Under the pieces are notes generated by a model. The model ran no database searches. It was not told the origin of the DNA and saw only the letters and a list, made by a program, of their open reading frames with translations. Of a DNA stretch of 64,000 nucleotides, positions 14,401 to 29,400 are shown piece by piece. Position 1 is the first letter of the stretch, and each line of letters starts with the position of its first letter. Origin of the DNA: Colius striatus. Lineage: Eukaryota; Chordata; Aves; Coliiformes; Coliidae. Made by a program: the position numbers and the translations under genes. The DNA is taken from contig NC_084765.1 in the NCBI RefSeq assembly GCF_028858725.1, positions 11,673,501 through 11,737,500 of the forward strand, in the 5' to 3' direction.

Positions 14401-17400
14401 AGGTCATTGCACCAAAACTGCAAATCATCTGCTTTCCCAGTTCAGTCTGTAACTTGAAAAAAAGTGTCTGATGATCCTGCCAAAGTGAGCCAGCCCAAGG
14501 TTGCCAGGGCAGTGTGATTTCCCTGGCTTCGGCTGGGGCTGCTCACAGGGGTTGTGGCAGGCAGGCCCAGGCCTCAAGGGACTCCATTTTTTGGCCTGTG
14601 CAGGTAGGCTCCCGCTCCATTGCGTGTTGGGCCTGAATGAGGCTGTTACGCACCTGTGCTCTTTTTCAACTACAAGGCTGGTGGAGGGGCTGACCCCATC
14701 CATCCTGGAGCCTGGCCTCTGCGGTACTGGCCTATGGGAGGCTGCTCACCTCCTGATACTGGTGCCAGGGCAGGGCAGGAGGTCTGGCAGCATGCCGGGC
14801 CCACTCCAGCCCTGGGCTGGATTTAGCACAGCTCTTGAGCACACACTCCAAACACTGCATTTGGAAAAGCTTTGGACAAAACAGCTGTTAAATGAAGGAG
14901 AGTTTGAGCCTTAGTATCCCGGTTGGTTTTGAAGATAGATGTGGTGTGGATGGAGACAGAAAAATTAAGGACAGAAAAGTTCTTGAAAAGTGAGACCCTT
15001 TCTTTTTCCAGCCTAAGTAAGAGCAATCTGGGTTGTTCTAATTGATAAATTCAGTGAAAGAAGGAAAACAATCATTATGGTGCACCTTGCTTAATTAGTC
15101 AAAACAAGGAACAGTTGTCTTTATGGAAAAATGGGAGTGGTGAAAGACCATGAGATACGAAACCTTGGATATTATTTATCAGAAAAGCAGAAGAGGCACT
15201 CTGCTTTAAAATGTTTATCATCCTATTTCTGATAGCCTGCATTATTTTAATCTTCCTCAAAGCCTTTTATGCTCACTGTTGTGATATGTACTGCTAAGAC
15301 AGACTTGAGAACCACAGTTCATTTGGTCATGGTTTCCACAGCTGTTTTAGGCCATTTTTTCTCTTGAGATCTCTGTTCAAATTTCATTTGGCTTCAATGC
15401 TCTTTTTTATTTGTGTAGCGAAGGTCGTTGGGATGGGGATATGACACACACGTGCCCCCTAACTCCAGCAACACAAAGCATCAAATAGTGACTGCAGAAA
15501 AGGAGATATATATTGGGCATGTTACAACTGCATGCTGGCAGTGTGCAGGAGCACTAAGGGACACGGAGCATAGCCTTGGTTCATTACCGCTTCCCATTTG
15601 GGCAGCTGGTTTTGTTTGGTGAGGATGGTTGTTGTGTTGCAAATTACATCAAGAATGAAATTAGTATCTTCATTTATGGTTATCTAACACTTCCATGGAT
15701 TGGAATGCAAGCTATTTATATAGGCGCAGCTTTGTTTTAGTTAGCTCTCTACCTATGTTGCAAGGAGGAAGGGGAAACCATGCCCTAGTGAATACCTCTG
15801 TAGGTGTGTTGTGTCACTAGCTGTCGTTATAAGTCACTAGCTTGTGCTTAAGTATCTTTTACTGTTCCGTTTTGGTGAAAAGCATTTCCAAGAGAAACAA
15901 GGGAAAATGCCTGTCTCAGCCCCACTGACTCTTGTATGGCCTTTTGCTCTAGAGTAGTGGTTAAAAGATCACCATTTCAGGTCAAACCACTAACTGCTTT
16001 GAAGCTTGCTTTCTCGTCTTCTTTAGGTTTATCGTCTATATGATCTGTCTAATGTGGGAAAACTTAGCTGTGATCTAATTTATGTTGAACCATGTGACCA
16101 AAAAGAGAAAAAAATTATAGTCTTCTCTATCTGTAAGAAGTTCCATCTGCTTATTTCAAAACTAGATTGCCTGGTCTGTGTCATGTCAAACAGCAAATGA
16201 CCTTAGTGCAGGCCCCAGTGTAAACAGCTGGGCATGCTCCATCGGCCCCAAGCACAGGGCTCCAGCTCAGTGCCGATTGTGATGTGGCTGTTGCTGCCAT
16301 AGCCGGGACTCCTCTGAAAGCTCCTTCCTGGTGCACCTTTGCTGGTGTCACAGCGTGGCAGAATTGCTTTTTTTGCCAGCCTGGCTTTTTCCTGCCCTTT
16401 CAGATGACATGGAAGAGATTCCCAGAACAGAAGAAAGGGTTTCTCCTTAATACAAACTTAAAGATGTAGCACTGAGACGTGAAGCTGACCTGACCTGTGA
16501 TCATGGGATTCGTCTTGGTCTTTCTCTCCTTCAGCTCACCCTATTGTTCAGGCAAAATCCCAACAACATAGATCCCTTTTGCCCTGCTGAGTCTTCTTTC
16601 CAGATTTGTTAACTTCCTTGTCTCTGTGTTAACTGCACACACAAACAGTCTCCATTTTGTAACTGAAAAACATATCATCTTGAGAATGTGGTCAAATCCT
16701 GTGGATTTAATGATAGGGAAGAAATGCATGGCAGAGGATTTTAGATCTGAACTTAGATCTACCACATGTTTGGGCACATGTGGGTCAAAAGATGCTTCAA
16801 AAATTTATGTGGTGCTGACATGTTCTATCTCTCTCTTATGTCTTACTAATGGATTAGATCCTGGATGAGGTTGAAAGGAGAAGGGGAATATCTGCTGCCT
16901 TGGTTTATCCATTTATGAGGAGTCTGATGGAATCTCCTTTTCCTGCACCGGGAAAGACAATCAAAGTCAAAACCTTTCTGCCTGGAGCTGGAAATGAGGT
17001 AAAAAGCAACTGCAAACATTAAAAGTCAAAGTCTCCTCCCTTACCACTCTACCATCAAACAGAAAAGTTAAAATAGGAGGAGACATACAGATACTGCAAG
17101 GCATACCCTCAAAAGGAGCTGCACCACCATTGATATGCTAATGGTAGTTTCTATTGATGATTATAAGCCAAGTTATTGTTATGTGTTTGCTATTTTACCT
17201 TTATTAATAAGTTATGCTTCAGAAAATATCACAAACACCACAAATGTCTTAGTATGCATGTCCTCATGTGCTTACTGGCCTACAGTCCTGCTGGGCTTTA
17301 TCACAGTGATAACAAGTATTACTTTCCCATGCTGACTGTACTTGTACAATTCAGCAGCTGGTTGTTATTGCAAACTCCATTACTGCTGGCCCTGGCCTTG

Positions 17401-20400
17401 GTAGAAGAAGTGACCAGTAGAATTTAAATAGCTCTTTCTAGCAATAAGTACCCTTTAACTGGCCCTCAAAGAAATAGTCTATATTTGGAAAAGCATGTCA
17501 TATAAATGTCTCTGTGTGTGTGTGTGGACATATATAATACATTTCATTTCCTTTTATTACTGACTTGAGTAGCTGGAAGCCTGGCATTATACAACATACA
17601 CCTTACTGAAAAATGGCTGTATTGGTGCCTTGGTTAAGAAGTTTTCTGTAACTTGAGGCTTGCTAGCCATTTACTGTGACAAATTCTGCTCTCTACATGC
17701 CTGTATGTAAGTACAGTAGCTCCACTCAGATGGGCAAGCATGTAGAAGAAACACATTACTGCAGACAGGAATAGAATTTGGCCCAGTCAGTGAAAGCAGG
17801 AAAGAAATCCCCTCTTGGGTTATTTTACACTTCTTAGGAGGGTTAGTTCTACAGTGCTATTACTATTTTTACATTGAATCATATTTTCTCTAAGCGTTAT
17901 GCCACTAACTTCAATGGAGTGGGCCTGTAATGTCACTTGGCATGAAATGTAAAGAGTTCCTTGTATAAGCGACTTCAAGGCATGTTTAAGTGACAAGCAC
18001 TTTCTCTTGGGTAAGCAAAGGAAAACCGAAAGGCTGATTGGCGTAACAGGGGTAAAATCTGATAATGCTTTTTTGATGTGAATATATCTGGGAACAGTGG
18101 ATCTGCAACTTCTCTGTCCTCTGCTCAAGCTTCTGAACTCTCCCAGAGAAAAACATTGAGATAATACCAAACAAACAAACAACTCTTTTCTGTCTGAGCT
18201 TTGCTCTCTGCTGTGCTAGTACAAACTCGTTATTTAAATGGAATGCACTGGCTTAATTAGGAACAGAATCTTGTCCTTCCATTGTGGCTCCTCTGGCCTA
18301 AACAAAGATGATGATTAATTGGGATGTAGACAGTCTATTTCTTTGTGATGAGCAGAATGAAGCAGAAGGCTCTGCCAAGCGGCAGAAAGCATCCATGGCA
18401 TTTGTAAAAGCTGCTGTAACTTGCATTGCAAACTAGCCCGCAGCAAGATTTTAGCATTGGAGGTTTTGCAGTAAAACCAACTCCTCGTGATTTGGCACAT
18501 AAACATGATTTGAGTTTGCAGTCCCAGTGCTAAGGAATGGAAGTGGGCACCTTTACTGACTGTGAGGAAAAGGTAAGCAGGCAGCATTTCCTGAGGAGGT
18601 ACTCACAGTACACCATCGCTCTGCACTGGGATCCTCACTGCTGTTTGGGGCAGCAGCTGAGGGGTGGGTATTTAACACCCTGTCACCATAGTTTCTGTAT
18701 TTCAGGTTTTATAAAAATCTAATCTGTACACAAACACCATTCTAACAGCGACTTTCTTTTTACAGACTTTGTTACTGATCACAAACAATAATACTGGTAT
18801 GAACTGGTTTTGTTTCCAGTGTCCCATAGTCTGTATCATGTCCTTAAAACTGTGTTTGTGATGAATTTTTTAAGGGCTCCTCCAATTGAAACCAAATACA
18901 GCATGCTCATGCAATGTGGTGTCATGTGCATGAAAACATAAAAGTGGCCTGGAAAGTGATAAAGGGATGGTGATTTTTGGAAAAGGAAGAGATGTATATA
19001 TGTTCAGGTTAATATGTCTTCAGAGATTTCAACATAGCTTCAAGTTGGCCAACTTTTCCCTTTTCCCTTGTGTTTCCTCAAATTCCTCAGTAGTTCATCA
19101 TTTGCTGTCTTGCACTTCATATTTTTCTCTCTCTGTTATTCTCTTCATGTTATTTTTCCTTCTTTTTTCTGTCCTCTGCCTTCAAGTTCCACATCTGAGC
19201 ATGTCAATTGCAGAGTGAAAGGAAGATATAATAAAGGAATCAAGCAAAAAGCATTTGGGAAAAGGAAGGAGGGGGCCTGAGGTCATGGATGAAGTATGAA
19301 AATTAGACTTTAAAGGGATGTCACAAGTCACCATCTAAGACCTTGTCCTGACTCCCCAGTTAAGTATATATATGTATATATCTTTATGACAAAAAGAAAA
19401 AGGTTTTAAACATTATCTAGTGAATTATACATCATAGAAGACTGAAAATGAAGTAAACTTGATTTAAATTTTGCCCAGACTATAAATTCAATCCCTGACT
19501 AGGTGTGAATTTTAATTGCTACTCAAGTTCATAACCAAATTTACCTTGTCTTTATGGCTGTTTTAACCCTGTGAGCTTCTGGCTCCAGTGCATTCAGGTT
19601 GTTACTTGCTCTATGCTGTTGACTCAGCTGAGCTTTACCTCTCTGGCAGGATGTTTAGAAGGCAGAATTAGCTTTCCTCAGAAAAGACAGCAGATGTAAT
19701 GTGCGCAACTGTATTTTGGGAAGAAGAAGGACTTGACAGCGAATTGTGTAATACTCCATTTCCCTGGAGTGCTGAGTCTCCAGCCTCAGCTTGCAAAAGA
19801 GGATGGGGGCCATTCTCTGTGTTCCCTGGCCAGGAAGGCATGGAGTGGTGCTGGAGGGCCCGACCAGGTGCCCGGTGCCCCTGGCCCTGTCAGCCCTCGG
19901 CAGTGATGCTGACTGATGTCTGTTGGATGTGCTCAGGTCATCGAGCTGCGGCGGCCCATGGACTCGCGCCTGGAACACGTGGACTTTGAGTGTCTTTTCA
20001 AGTGCCTCAGCATCCGGCAGATCATCAGGATCTTTGCTTCTCTCCTGTTGGAGCGGCGCGTGATTTTTGTAGCAGATAAGCTCAGGTAAGAGGCAAAAGG
20101 ACCTGAACCACATGTTCAGGACAGTCATATCTCTGGATACAAAAAGCTTTATGAAATGATTGTCAGATATGAGGATCCTCTCACTGCAGGATTTGAAGAG
20201 TTCTTACATCAATGTAAGTTATTTGCATCAGGTGGGTCACACGCTCGGAGCAGTCACTAGCTACAGGCCACTTGTTCTGTCTTTTCCATCTATAAAATGG
20301 TGATACCAGTACTCCCCTGCTTCATAGTCAGTGAACGTTTGCATAGTGTTTTGAAGCAATATAGTCCCAGAAATATTTAGTTTCACTTTCTGGAACATGG

Positions 20401-23400
20401 TACTCATAAACAACAGCAGAGATCATCGCTGAGGTGCTTCACAGTGTGGCCACACTCTGTAGCCGGGCAGGGAAGTGAGGTGCTGAGAGTTCACCTGGTT
20501 TGCTCCATGCAGTACAGAGAGTTTACAGTGAGGCTAGGTTTCAAATCCTGAATTACCAAACCCATCCAGTGGGAGTATTAAGAATGCTAATATGGTCCAT
20601 TCCAACTAGTTATGTTTATTTTTCCTGGTACTTGCGTGACCTGAAAACATTTCCAAAGCTCCATTTTGGGCTCCTTGCTATGTCCTTTCAACATACCTCT
20701 TACTTCCTCGCCCTTTGATTGCAACCTCCCCTCCTTGACTCCAAGGTGTAAGGAGAGAGAGTGACAGGTCACAACTCCCTTTGGCCTTTACCAAGAGAAC
20801 GGGAGCTGTGTGTAGGCTGCACCCCTGCCCTGCAGCAAAGAATCATCCCTTTTTTAGATGTTAGTGTGTCCATATAGAAAAGGGTAGACATTGTAAAGAA
20901 GATGTTCTTTGCTGTGGCATGACAAATAATAAAAGATGGCAAATAAAAATAAAGACTGTAAGTTATTAGACTTGGGAACATCCAATGTCTTTTAAAAGGA
21001 CACAAAAGACTGTATGGGTGGTTAAAAACACAGATGGATCTACCCAAACAAGCTCTGTTAAATGCTTTATCAGCCCCGACCTTCTCTGAATAACTGCCAG
21101 AAATAATAACTGCACTTAGTGGCCGCCAGTGTATATAATAGCAAAAATACTTTGCATAGTAAAAGCTTTACAACCTTTAGGGGAAAATTTCTTAAAGCTG
21201 CAGACCCTTCTCAGGTCATAAAGTTACTTCCTTAGCAGTCTTTTTTGTTGTTTAGAACAACAGGGACATTTTATTTCATCCCTTCCCTTGTCAGTAACCC
21301 TTAGTTTGAATGACCATTTGGGATGACTTAATTTCTCATAAATTCCTGTTGAGAACTGTGTAGCTAGTCCAGGGTTTCTGCAGTACTTTAGTAGATACGT
21401 GAGTCACACCATGAATATTGTGGCAGGTGGCTCTTGAAAATACTGTTGGCGTGTTCCTTCCGATTCTTTTTCTACAGCATGCTTAATTAAGTCATTCTGT
21501 CTGTTTCTATTTTACTATTCATTTAGCAGAATTAGTGGCACGCACAAGCCTGACTAACTCAGAATGACACAGGTCTCTGTTTCTTCCAGTGGCACGATGA
21601 TTTGAGCGAAAAATGACAGAAAGAGTACAGAGAAAATCAGGGCTGTGCTGTGTTGCTACCAACTGTTGCTTTGCTTTGGAGTTCCCAGTTACTCCTTTGT
21701 TACATTGTCATGGTTTGGCAAAGTATCCCCAGCCTTGATCCATGGGCTGTGGACAGGGATGTCTCACTGCAAGAGACATCCTCAGCCATCAGGGCTAGGA
21801 CAGAAAGCAGAGTTCCCCAGAGCATTTCCCTGGGAGAGCTCGCCTAGACAATGTCAAGTAATTCTTCTGGGCACTGTTCAGAGAAAAGTAACAATTAAAC
21901 CTACTTTGACATGCTTAAGGCAGCTTGGCTTGGAAAAGAGTCGTGTTGCTGATGCTGAAGGCTCATGGGAACCCAGGACTTCCTCAGGCAACCAGTGTTT
22001 TATATACATTGCAAGCCATACACATTGCAAGCCTGACTGGAAGCTAATAGCTGAGGTTTGCACACGCAATTACCTTTCTCCCGATAGCTGCCTAGACTTA
22101 CAAGCCTCAGAGCAGGGGATAGCAGAGTCCTGTTTACAGGCAAAGCACTGCTGCTCTCCCTTTTGGCACACAGAAGTAGGGCGCCAGGACCAACTCTCCT
22201 GTGAAATCTGTTCTCCAACACACTGTTGTTTCTGCTGTTCAAGTGAGCCATCAGCTTAGGGGCCATTAGCACGTGCTTTGAGAAAGGAGAGGACTCAGAC
22301 AGATCCAAGATGCTTATGAGATTCTGTGGCTGCTCCTGTAAGGAACAGAATGTTTTTTACAAAAATATTTATATTCATATACTTTATTATATCCCCATGT
22401 ACCCCTTGTTATATACATATACTTTGTTTTGTTGAAAACCAGTATGACAAAATCTGATGTGGTAGATAAGCCCTAGATGAAGACTTGTGAATCCTGAGCT
22501 CTCCTTCTGAACCCTCTGACCTGCTGTGTGACATATGCTGGAAACACAGCACCACTTTATCTTTTGTCTAGTCTGTCTGGGATCCTAAAGTTCTCCAGGA
22601 TAGAGACTGCTTTTTGCTCTGTGTGTGCACGTAGCTCTGCTTGATAGAGTGTGGCCCCTTTCAGCATGGAGATCTAGGAGGTGCTGTAAAATAGAAACTA
22701 AAAATGAGTCCTTTGACAAATGCCTGGAGACAGTGACAGTGGATTTAAATTCAATACTTACTGAGGTTTTCATGGTTTAAATGGGGATGAAGTCTAAAAT
22801 GAAACACTCTGGCTTTGAGCTAATAACTGTCTGTCTTGGAACCTTTGCTTTGTCTGATGTGAATTTTGTTTATGGGCATCACAGCTGAAGCTAAAGGAGT
22901 TTACCAGTAATGTGGAAAAAAAGAGAAGTGAAATATCTTACAGGTCCAGTCTGTGGGCCCAAAGAATGAGAGCAGGAAATTAAAAATATTTTACAAGGGT
23001 TTGATTTCTCCGTGTACCCAAAAAAAGAGCTTAGAAATAAATGATGTTGAGGTTTAGGCTTCAAACAATGAGATGCAATGGACTTTTGTGGGTGCCTGTT
23101 TAACAGGTCTCCAAGCAATGAATGATTTCACACATTATACAAGTTTGGGAAAGGCATGCCTAGTGAAGTGAGATTCATTCAATAAATGATATTGAAATGT
23201 TCTTATATTGCCCAGAATGTCAAAATGTATAGTCCTTGATCTTTGCGCAGAAGAGGTTGCCATTTCTCATCATAGAAAGTGATGCTACCAGCAATCAGGC
23301 TAGAACAGTAAAGTTTTGAATGACAGGACTGTGAAGGTGCCTTGGTTAGATCTGTGCAGTTAGGTTTGGGTTTTTTCTCACTAAGTTGCTTATATTTTTT

Positions 23401-26400
23401 TTTTCTGTTTGAAATTGGGTGAGTAAATCCCTGTGGCTCTTTGCTCACCTTCGAGGATGAATTTGAATCTGTCAATGATTTTTCAGTATTTTGCATTCCA
23501 TGAACAGCTAAGAAGACAAAAGACAAATAAAGATAACAATAGAGAAACCTGGAATGGAAATAATAATAACAGCTCCTGAAGAGGTAACTTAAATCTCCTT
23601 TTCCTTAAACATCTGCTGAAAGCACAATTGAGATGGTATATCCCATCCTAGTTCCAATTCCTGTCTCAGCTGGGAGCTCCTATTTATGTTCCCAGCACTC
23701 TGCCTGTTCACTCCAGATCTGAATCCCATGACTGCCAGCTGCAACGAGAGAGCTGCTCTACTGCAGTCCTCTGGGGTTTGAAAGGCTAGGCAGCAGATGC
23801 AAAATCAGTGGGTTCTGGGGCTCAGGGAATGCTGGCGTTGCTGCAGGCACAAAGGTAGCAACAGAAAAATAAATAGAAAGCAAACATTGGAAGAAAAATA
23901 TCTTTCTGCTTGTTTTAATTTTGTGCTGGGGAAAAAAAGATGTGGATGTGTTTTCTGAGGAGGTGATGTATCCAAGCATGTGAGAACACTCTGCCTTTTC
24001 CCCTGAATGGGCATCTCAGATTCCCTTTGTTATAACCCCATTTTTTAAAATAAATAAAACTCACTCTTGCTGTAAATCCAATAAATTATAGAGGACTCTG
24101 AGCATAGTTTGCTTATATTTCACACGTGGGTCCAGTCCAACTCCAGCCAGATCAGTGGCAGTGTTTGATAAGTTGTCTTTTGTTGTGGATCTAGATCCTA
24201 GAATATTCCTTTCAGTGTCCTTTCTGAAGCTTTAGGGGCTGTGAAAGGTTTCTATAGAGAGTCTCTGCTCTTGTAAAAAGACAAAATAACTTTTCATTGT
24301 TGTGAATTTTGGTTTTATATGACACATTTCAGCTACTTCTCTGTGAAGCAGGAGTATGGGGCCCAAGGAAAAAAATCTTTGTTGACAGCAATGAGTTTTA
24401 TGCTTCTAAACCACACAGAGGAACTTGGAAATGGACCCCAAGGGAAAAGTGAGCCAGGCGTTTCTCCAAATGGCAGTGCCAGCTCAGAAAGTACCCCCTC
24501 CTGCTCTCCTGGTCTGCTCCTGCCCTGCATGACGCTCTCCCTCTCTTGGGAGGCTGTGCTAGCCCAACCGCACTAGGAGTTGCTCATTTTCCAGAGTTTC
24601 TCCAAACCAAATTGGGCTTCTTGTCCAGGTCACACCAGGAGATCCTGTGCTGAAGAGAGGCAGAGCAGGAGACTGGGACTGAGAATGGGCAGGAACATTG
24701 GGATGGGCACACTTCAGGGTGGTGTTGCCACTTAAAAGGTGTCTGTCATGCACCATCCTTAGGTGTGTGCCAGCTGAACTTACAGTATCTTATGAGATAC
24801 TGTAAATTTGTGAATAAACCCACAATTTTTACCTGTGTGTAAGAGAGATCTGAGAGACTGAGATTGAGGCAATGTTGGATGACAGCAAACTTCAAGGCAG
24901 CTAAAGCTCTTGCACATAAGTGTCTGTCTCCCCTAGGGATGGTCTCAGATGACTTGGTCTTTGCAAGGAGAGTTTTTTCCTCCATATTTCTCTGCCCTTC
25001 TGACAGCACACATCCCTTAGCAACACATGGACCAGCAGTCTGTCATCTGGTGTGCTGCAGTTCCCTGAAACCCTTCTCTGATCGGGAGAGCAGTCAGGAG
25101 ATGCTGTTGCAAGCAGAAGCTGGGCAGTATAAGGTGGGAAGATTTATCCTGTTAAGGACAAAAACCTCCCGACCTGTCCCCAGAGTACTTTGGACTGCCA
25201 TGAGGACTCTGTCTTCCAGCGCAACTGTAGAAAGTCCAGGCAGATCCCAGACCTGACCAAAGGTTATGGGCTCCAGACAGAAACACTGACTAATACAGGA
25301 CAGAAGCATAAATATGTAAATACTAGGGGAAGTCATTCCGCAGGCATTTCTCTGTTAACTTTGTGGAGCAAAGGGGGAGCAGAACGTACTTGTATTCAAG
25401 GGCAAAGGCTTTCAGAACAAACAATGGCATTTCCCTAATCTCAGGGACAGAGACATCTTAAGGCTGCTCAGGGAGTGTTGACGTTTGTCCTCATATTTGA
25501 ATCTGTTGTTAGGAGTCATGAGGCCACTCTAGAAAGCAGGACAGTTGGCAGTTGAGAGGCAGCCTGGTCCCTGTCTTTCAGCGGCTTCCTAGAAAAACAG
25601 TATCAGGGATCCTTTAAGGTAGCAGAAGAAATCATAGCATGATCTTGTAGCTCAAGTTAAAATATGCAAATTTAACTAGGAGACAAGTAGCAGTGTTTTC
25701 CTACTAATAGTAAGTATAGTTGCCTCAGTCCTGTCACAAGGTGAAGTGGAAAAGCAAGAACAGCTAAACTTTTTGGTACGTCATTCCCTATTTCCTTGTT
25801 GTTTATTTTTGATTGACAAAAGTAGGGTATAATTCTTACAAGCTATTGACAGCAACGACAGGCCTGGCCAGGCTCACATGCTGCCTGGGAATGCTCCTTT
25901 CCAGTTGTCTGTTGTATTGTAACACTCGTAAAATCTGCCAACTTGCAGGTTAAAAGGTAAAGACACGTGTCTTAGGACAAATAGAAAGTGTGCTCAGTAA
26001 ACAGGCAGTGAGCTTTGCCAGTAATAAAGATTTCCTTTACTTTCCCCTGTCACAAAAACCTCCACCGAAAAAAAAGGTGGGAGAAAATTGACAACAAACA
26101 CACGCCAGAAAACAGCTTGCGAAGGAGAATTTGCTGTTGCCGGCCTCTAACTGGTCTGGACCATTTCTGAGCACAAGCTGAAGGAGACACAATATGTCTT
26201 CTCTTGGCCACATCTGGCACAGCCCTATACTGAGCTACAAGTGCAGGTCTTTGTGTCTGGGAAAATCTTTTTTTAGTTATCAGCCGTGGATTGAAGGAGA
26301 TGTTTAGAGATGCAAGCTACTCTACCTGTGGCGTGTGTAACAGCTCCCAGATCTTATGTCTCAACCCAAGAGAAATATGGATGGCTGACATTTGATCTGC

Positions 26401-29400
26401 TACTTTTTAATCCAAAGATCTTGAAGTGCTTTCTTAATGCTATCAGGAATATTGTGCTTGTCTGGTCTGACATGCTGAATGTAAGCTGGTGAATTTCCTC
26501 CACTAATTTCTGCAGTGGAAGGAATGAGCTCTTGTGTAATTATCCAATATATAATCACACCTAGTAGGCAAAATTTATTCTACAGCAAAACATCCATTTC
26601 TCCTGTAAGTAACCAGAGAGCTTCCATTTCCTCCAGTGAGAGCCAGATCAGTCCCCGTTGAGGAATGATTTAGAACCCACAGACCACCTCTGCTCTACCC
26701 AAGTGACAACAGCTTGCAGCTCCCTTCATCTCTTGTAAAAGCAGCATCTTCTAGAGACTCTCTGAGTCTCTGTCACCTACCCTGCAATTGCTTTCCTTTT
26801 GTGAGAGTTTGTTTTTTTTCAGTCTGCTTACACTATGAGGCTACACTAAGTACAAACGTATATATTTTAAAAACTTAAACCTTTCGTAATGTATGGGATT
26901 ATTTGGCCTGATTTAGCTGCAATTTCTTGATATTTTGCTACTTGCTTTCCTACCAAATGTAGCTGGTGATCTTTGAGCAGGATATTTGTATGTAGCCCAG
27001 TTCTGCAAGATGCTGAGCACCTTATCCAACAGTCTAAATGCTAGAACTGAAGGTGTTCAATGTGATGTGAAATTATTAGTTTAAGGTAACTAGCAGAGCT
27101 GTCTATCAAGATCTTTAAGATAAATTATGCATTTCATTCCCATCTCACAAGACACACTTACATTTTGGACCACTTTGATTGCATTTCCCTGGCACTCAGA
27201 TTGAATGATGACAGTGGAGCTGTATGGGGACAGTAGGAAAATGTGGGTCAGGCAGAAGAAACAGCCTGAGGGAAAAAGAAAAAAGAAATGTCTGACTTTC
27301 TGACTTGTTTAAGATTCCACAGTCCTTTAGAGAAGTGATCCAATAATGACATTTTTAATATGCAGTAACCTTCAATAGCATTTTTAATCTGCCATATCAC
27401 AAGAAGGGTAGAGATTGTATGATCCTCCTGCCCTCCTTTCCAGTGGTATTTATTCATGGCACTTCATGCTGAGGCCAATGCTCTACAATAGAGAAAACAT
27501 CATCATTTTTCCACTTATGATTTGTGCAATGAAATTCTCTCTCTCCCCCTTCCCCATGAAAGGGAATGGGATAAGAAGATGACTGCATTGTTTGGTAATT
27601 CTCTTCTGGATTCCTTTTTGGCTCAATAACCTTATGTCACTAAATGGCAACATTTCCCTAACTTGGCCTCTAGCTCCTGCAAGGGAATTTAGATGGATTC
27701 CCTCTTTTCAGCTTTTGAATGAGGAAGATTAGGGGGTTGGGATTGTTCTCCTCCTTCTTGTCCCTGTTACTACCTAGAAAAATTCTTCATCCTACTTTAC
27801 AGCTGTCATGCTGTTAATAGTGCAATGATTGCCTGTGAATCTGAAACCACCAGTGTGAACATTAACACGGACTGGTGGGAATGAAGACTGCAGTGTGGAA
27901 AGAACAGTAGTTAACACTCCTCTGCAGCACCTGGGCCACAACCACTTTTGTTATGGTTTTATGCTAAGAAAGTGTCCTGCAGAGAGGGACTTGATAACTC
28001 TGGTGGCATTAAGAATAACTTTCCACTTTGAAATACTGGTATTTTTTCTTGTAACTACCTAACAAACCTTGGGCTGGTGGCTGATGTGTCAAAGCAATAA
28101 CTTTTTGCTAAAAATGCCATTTGCTTGAGCTTTGTGAAAGGAATGGTCAACAGCCAGTTGTTTGAAAAGTCAAATCCTCTTTCTGAAGCACACTTTGCAT
28201 GTCTCTTTCTCCAGGGGTTTTATGGGCCTCTCTTAAGCACAAGTACTACAGGAATGAAAAATAATGTCTTTGTTAAAACCACATTCCTCTTTAATCAACT
28301 CTTCTCTGCTTTCTTTTAAATTAAGTACTTCAAAGCTGTTGTCTGAGAGAGAGATCTCCTGACAGTGCATCCTCTTGTCTGCAGCTCTCAGCTCCATGTG
28401 ATGCAACCCCAATCTGTGCCATGAGCCAGGGTTGTGCTTTGCAGATCCTGCACTTCTTTGATAATATCCTCAATGAGTTTTGTGATCAAAAAACATTGAA
28501 AATCTAAATTATTCTGACTGACAAATCCAGCAGCTTTAAAACAGGAATCCCTGAGACCACATCATATTTCAGTCTGTCTCTGTTTAGCTAGGAGACATCA
28601 TCCAAGGTGGGTAGACAGCTACCTGGTGCTGGCTGTTCCTGAGGTTGTCTCCTGGCTGCACTATAGCATTGTAGCATATCTCTTCATTCCTTAAGCCATT
28701 GACCATGAATTGCAGGGAAGTACAGATTCCTAGGTTCCTTATTTTTAGCATACATCTTAGCGCAGTGCTCAGTGTATCAAAATATGACCTGTGATATTAT
28801 GTGTTCTGGTATGATGGGACATTTAGGGAGACACAAAAGCTTTTCTGTTCACATGCTTCTGAACAAACATTCAGAGAGGAGTGGTGAAATGACAGGTAAG
28901 TACCATGACATTGCCTGCTGTACCCAACGTGCTGTGGGGATGTGCTCTGCTAAAGAGAATGAGGCTGCTGATGCAACCATACTGATAGGATAGGATAGGA
29001 TAGGATAGGATAGGATAGGATAGGATAGGATAGGATAGGACAGGAGAGGATAGCACAAGACGGGAGAGGATGTTGCAAACTTAATCTAGAGGGGATGTGG
29101 TCAGAGAAGGATGGATGAAGATGTTGCCAGATGTTCTGTAAATGTTGCCAGATGTTCTGCAGATGTACAGAAGACATTCTGTAAAATCTGATAAGGAAGG
29201 ACCGGAAAAGGGACGCAGACAATGACACAAACCATTGGGCAAGTCTACTCCGGGAACAGTACTTGCTGACCTGACAGCATGGCAAACCGTGGTACCATGA
29301 AGTAAAGTCAGAGAAAACCAATCCAGAAACTGAGTTGTAACCACTGTGTTTATCATAAAAAAACAATTAAAATCTCCTACGTGGAATCATCAGTAGCACT

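Noticed and set aside
14040-14457. Overlapping Lys-rich and Phe-rich ORFs
   Set aside because: They are translations of the AAAAG array on either strand; a pentanucleotide repeat leaves all frames open.
21704-21722. TTGTCATGGTTTGGC, resembling the start of a bird LTR
   Set aside because: Only about 15 bp match and the following sequence does not continue like the LTR at 41110-41277.
21645-22259. 204-codon + strand ORF in the 18 kb intron
   Set aside because: No recognisable domain, no supported start or splice sites; it is longer than average but within chance for a window this size.
28849-29366. ORFs on the - strand with Tyr-Pro-Ile-Leu-Ser repeats
   Set aside because: They are driven by the TAGGA array and its degenerate edge.
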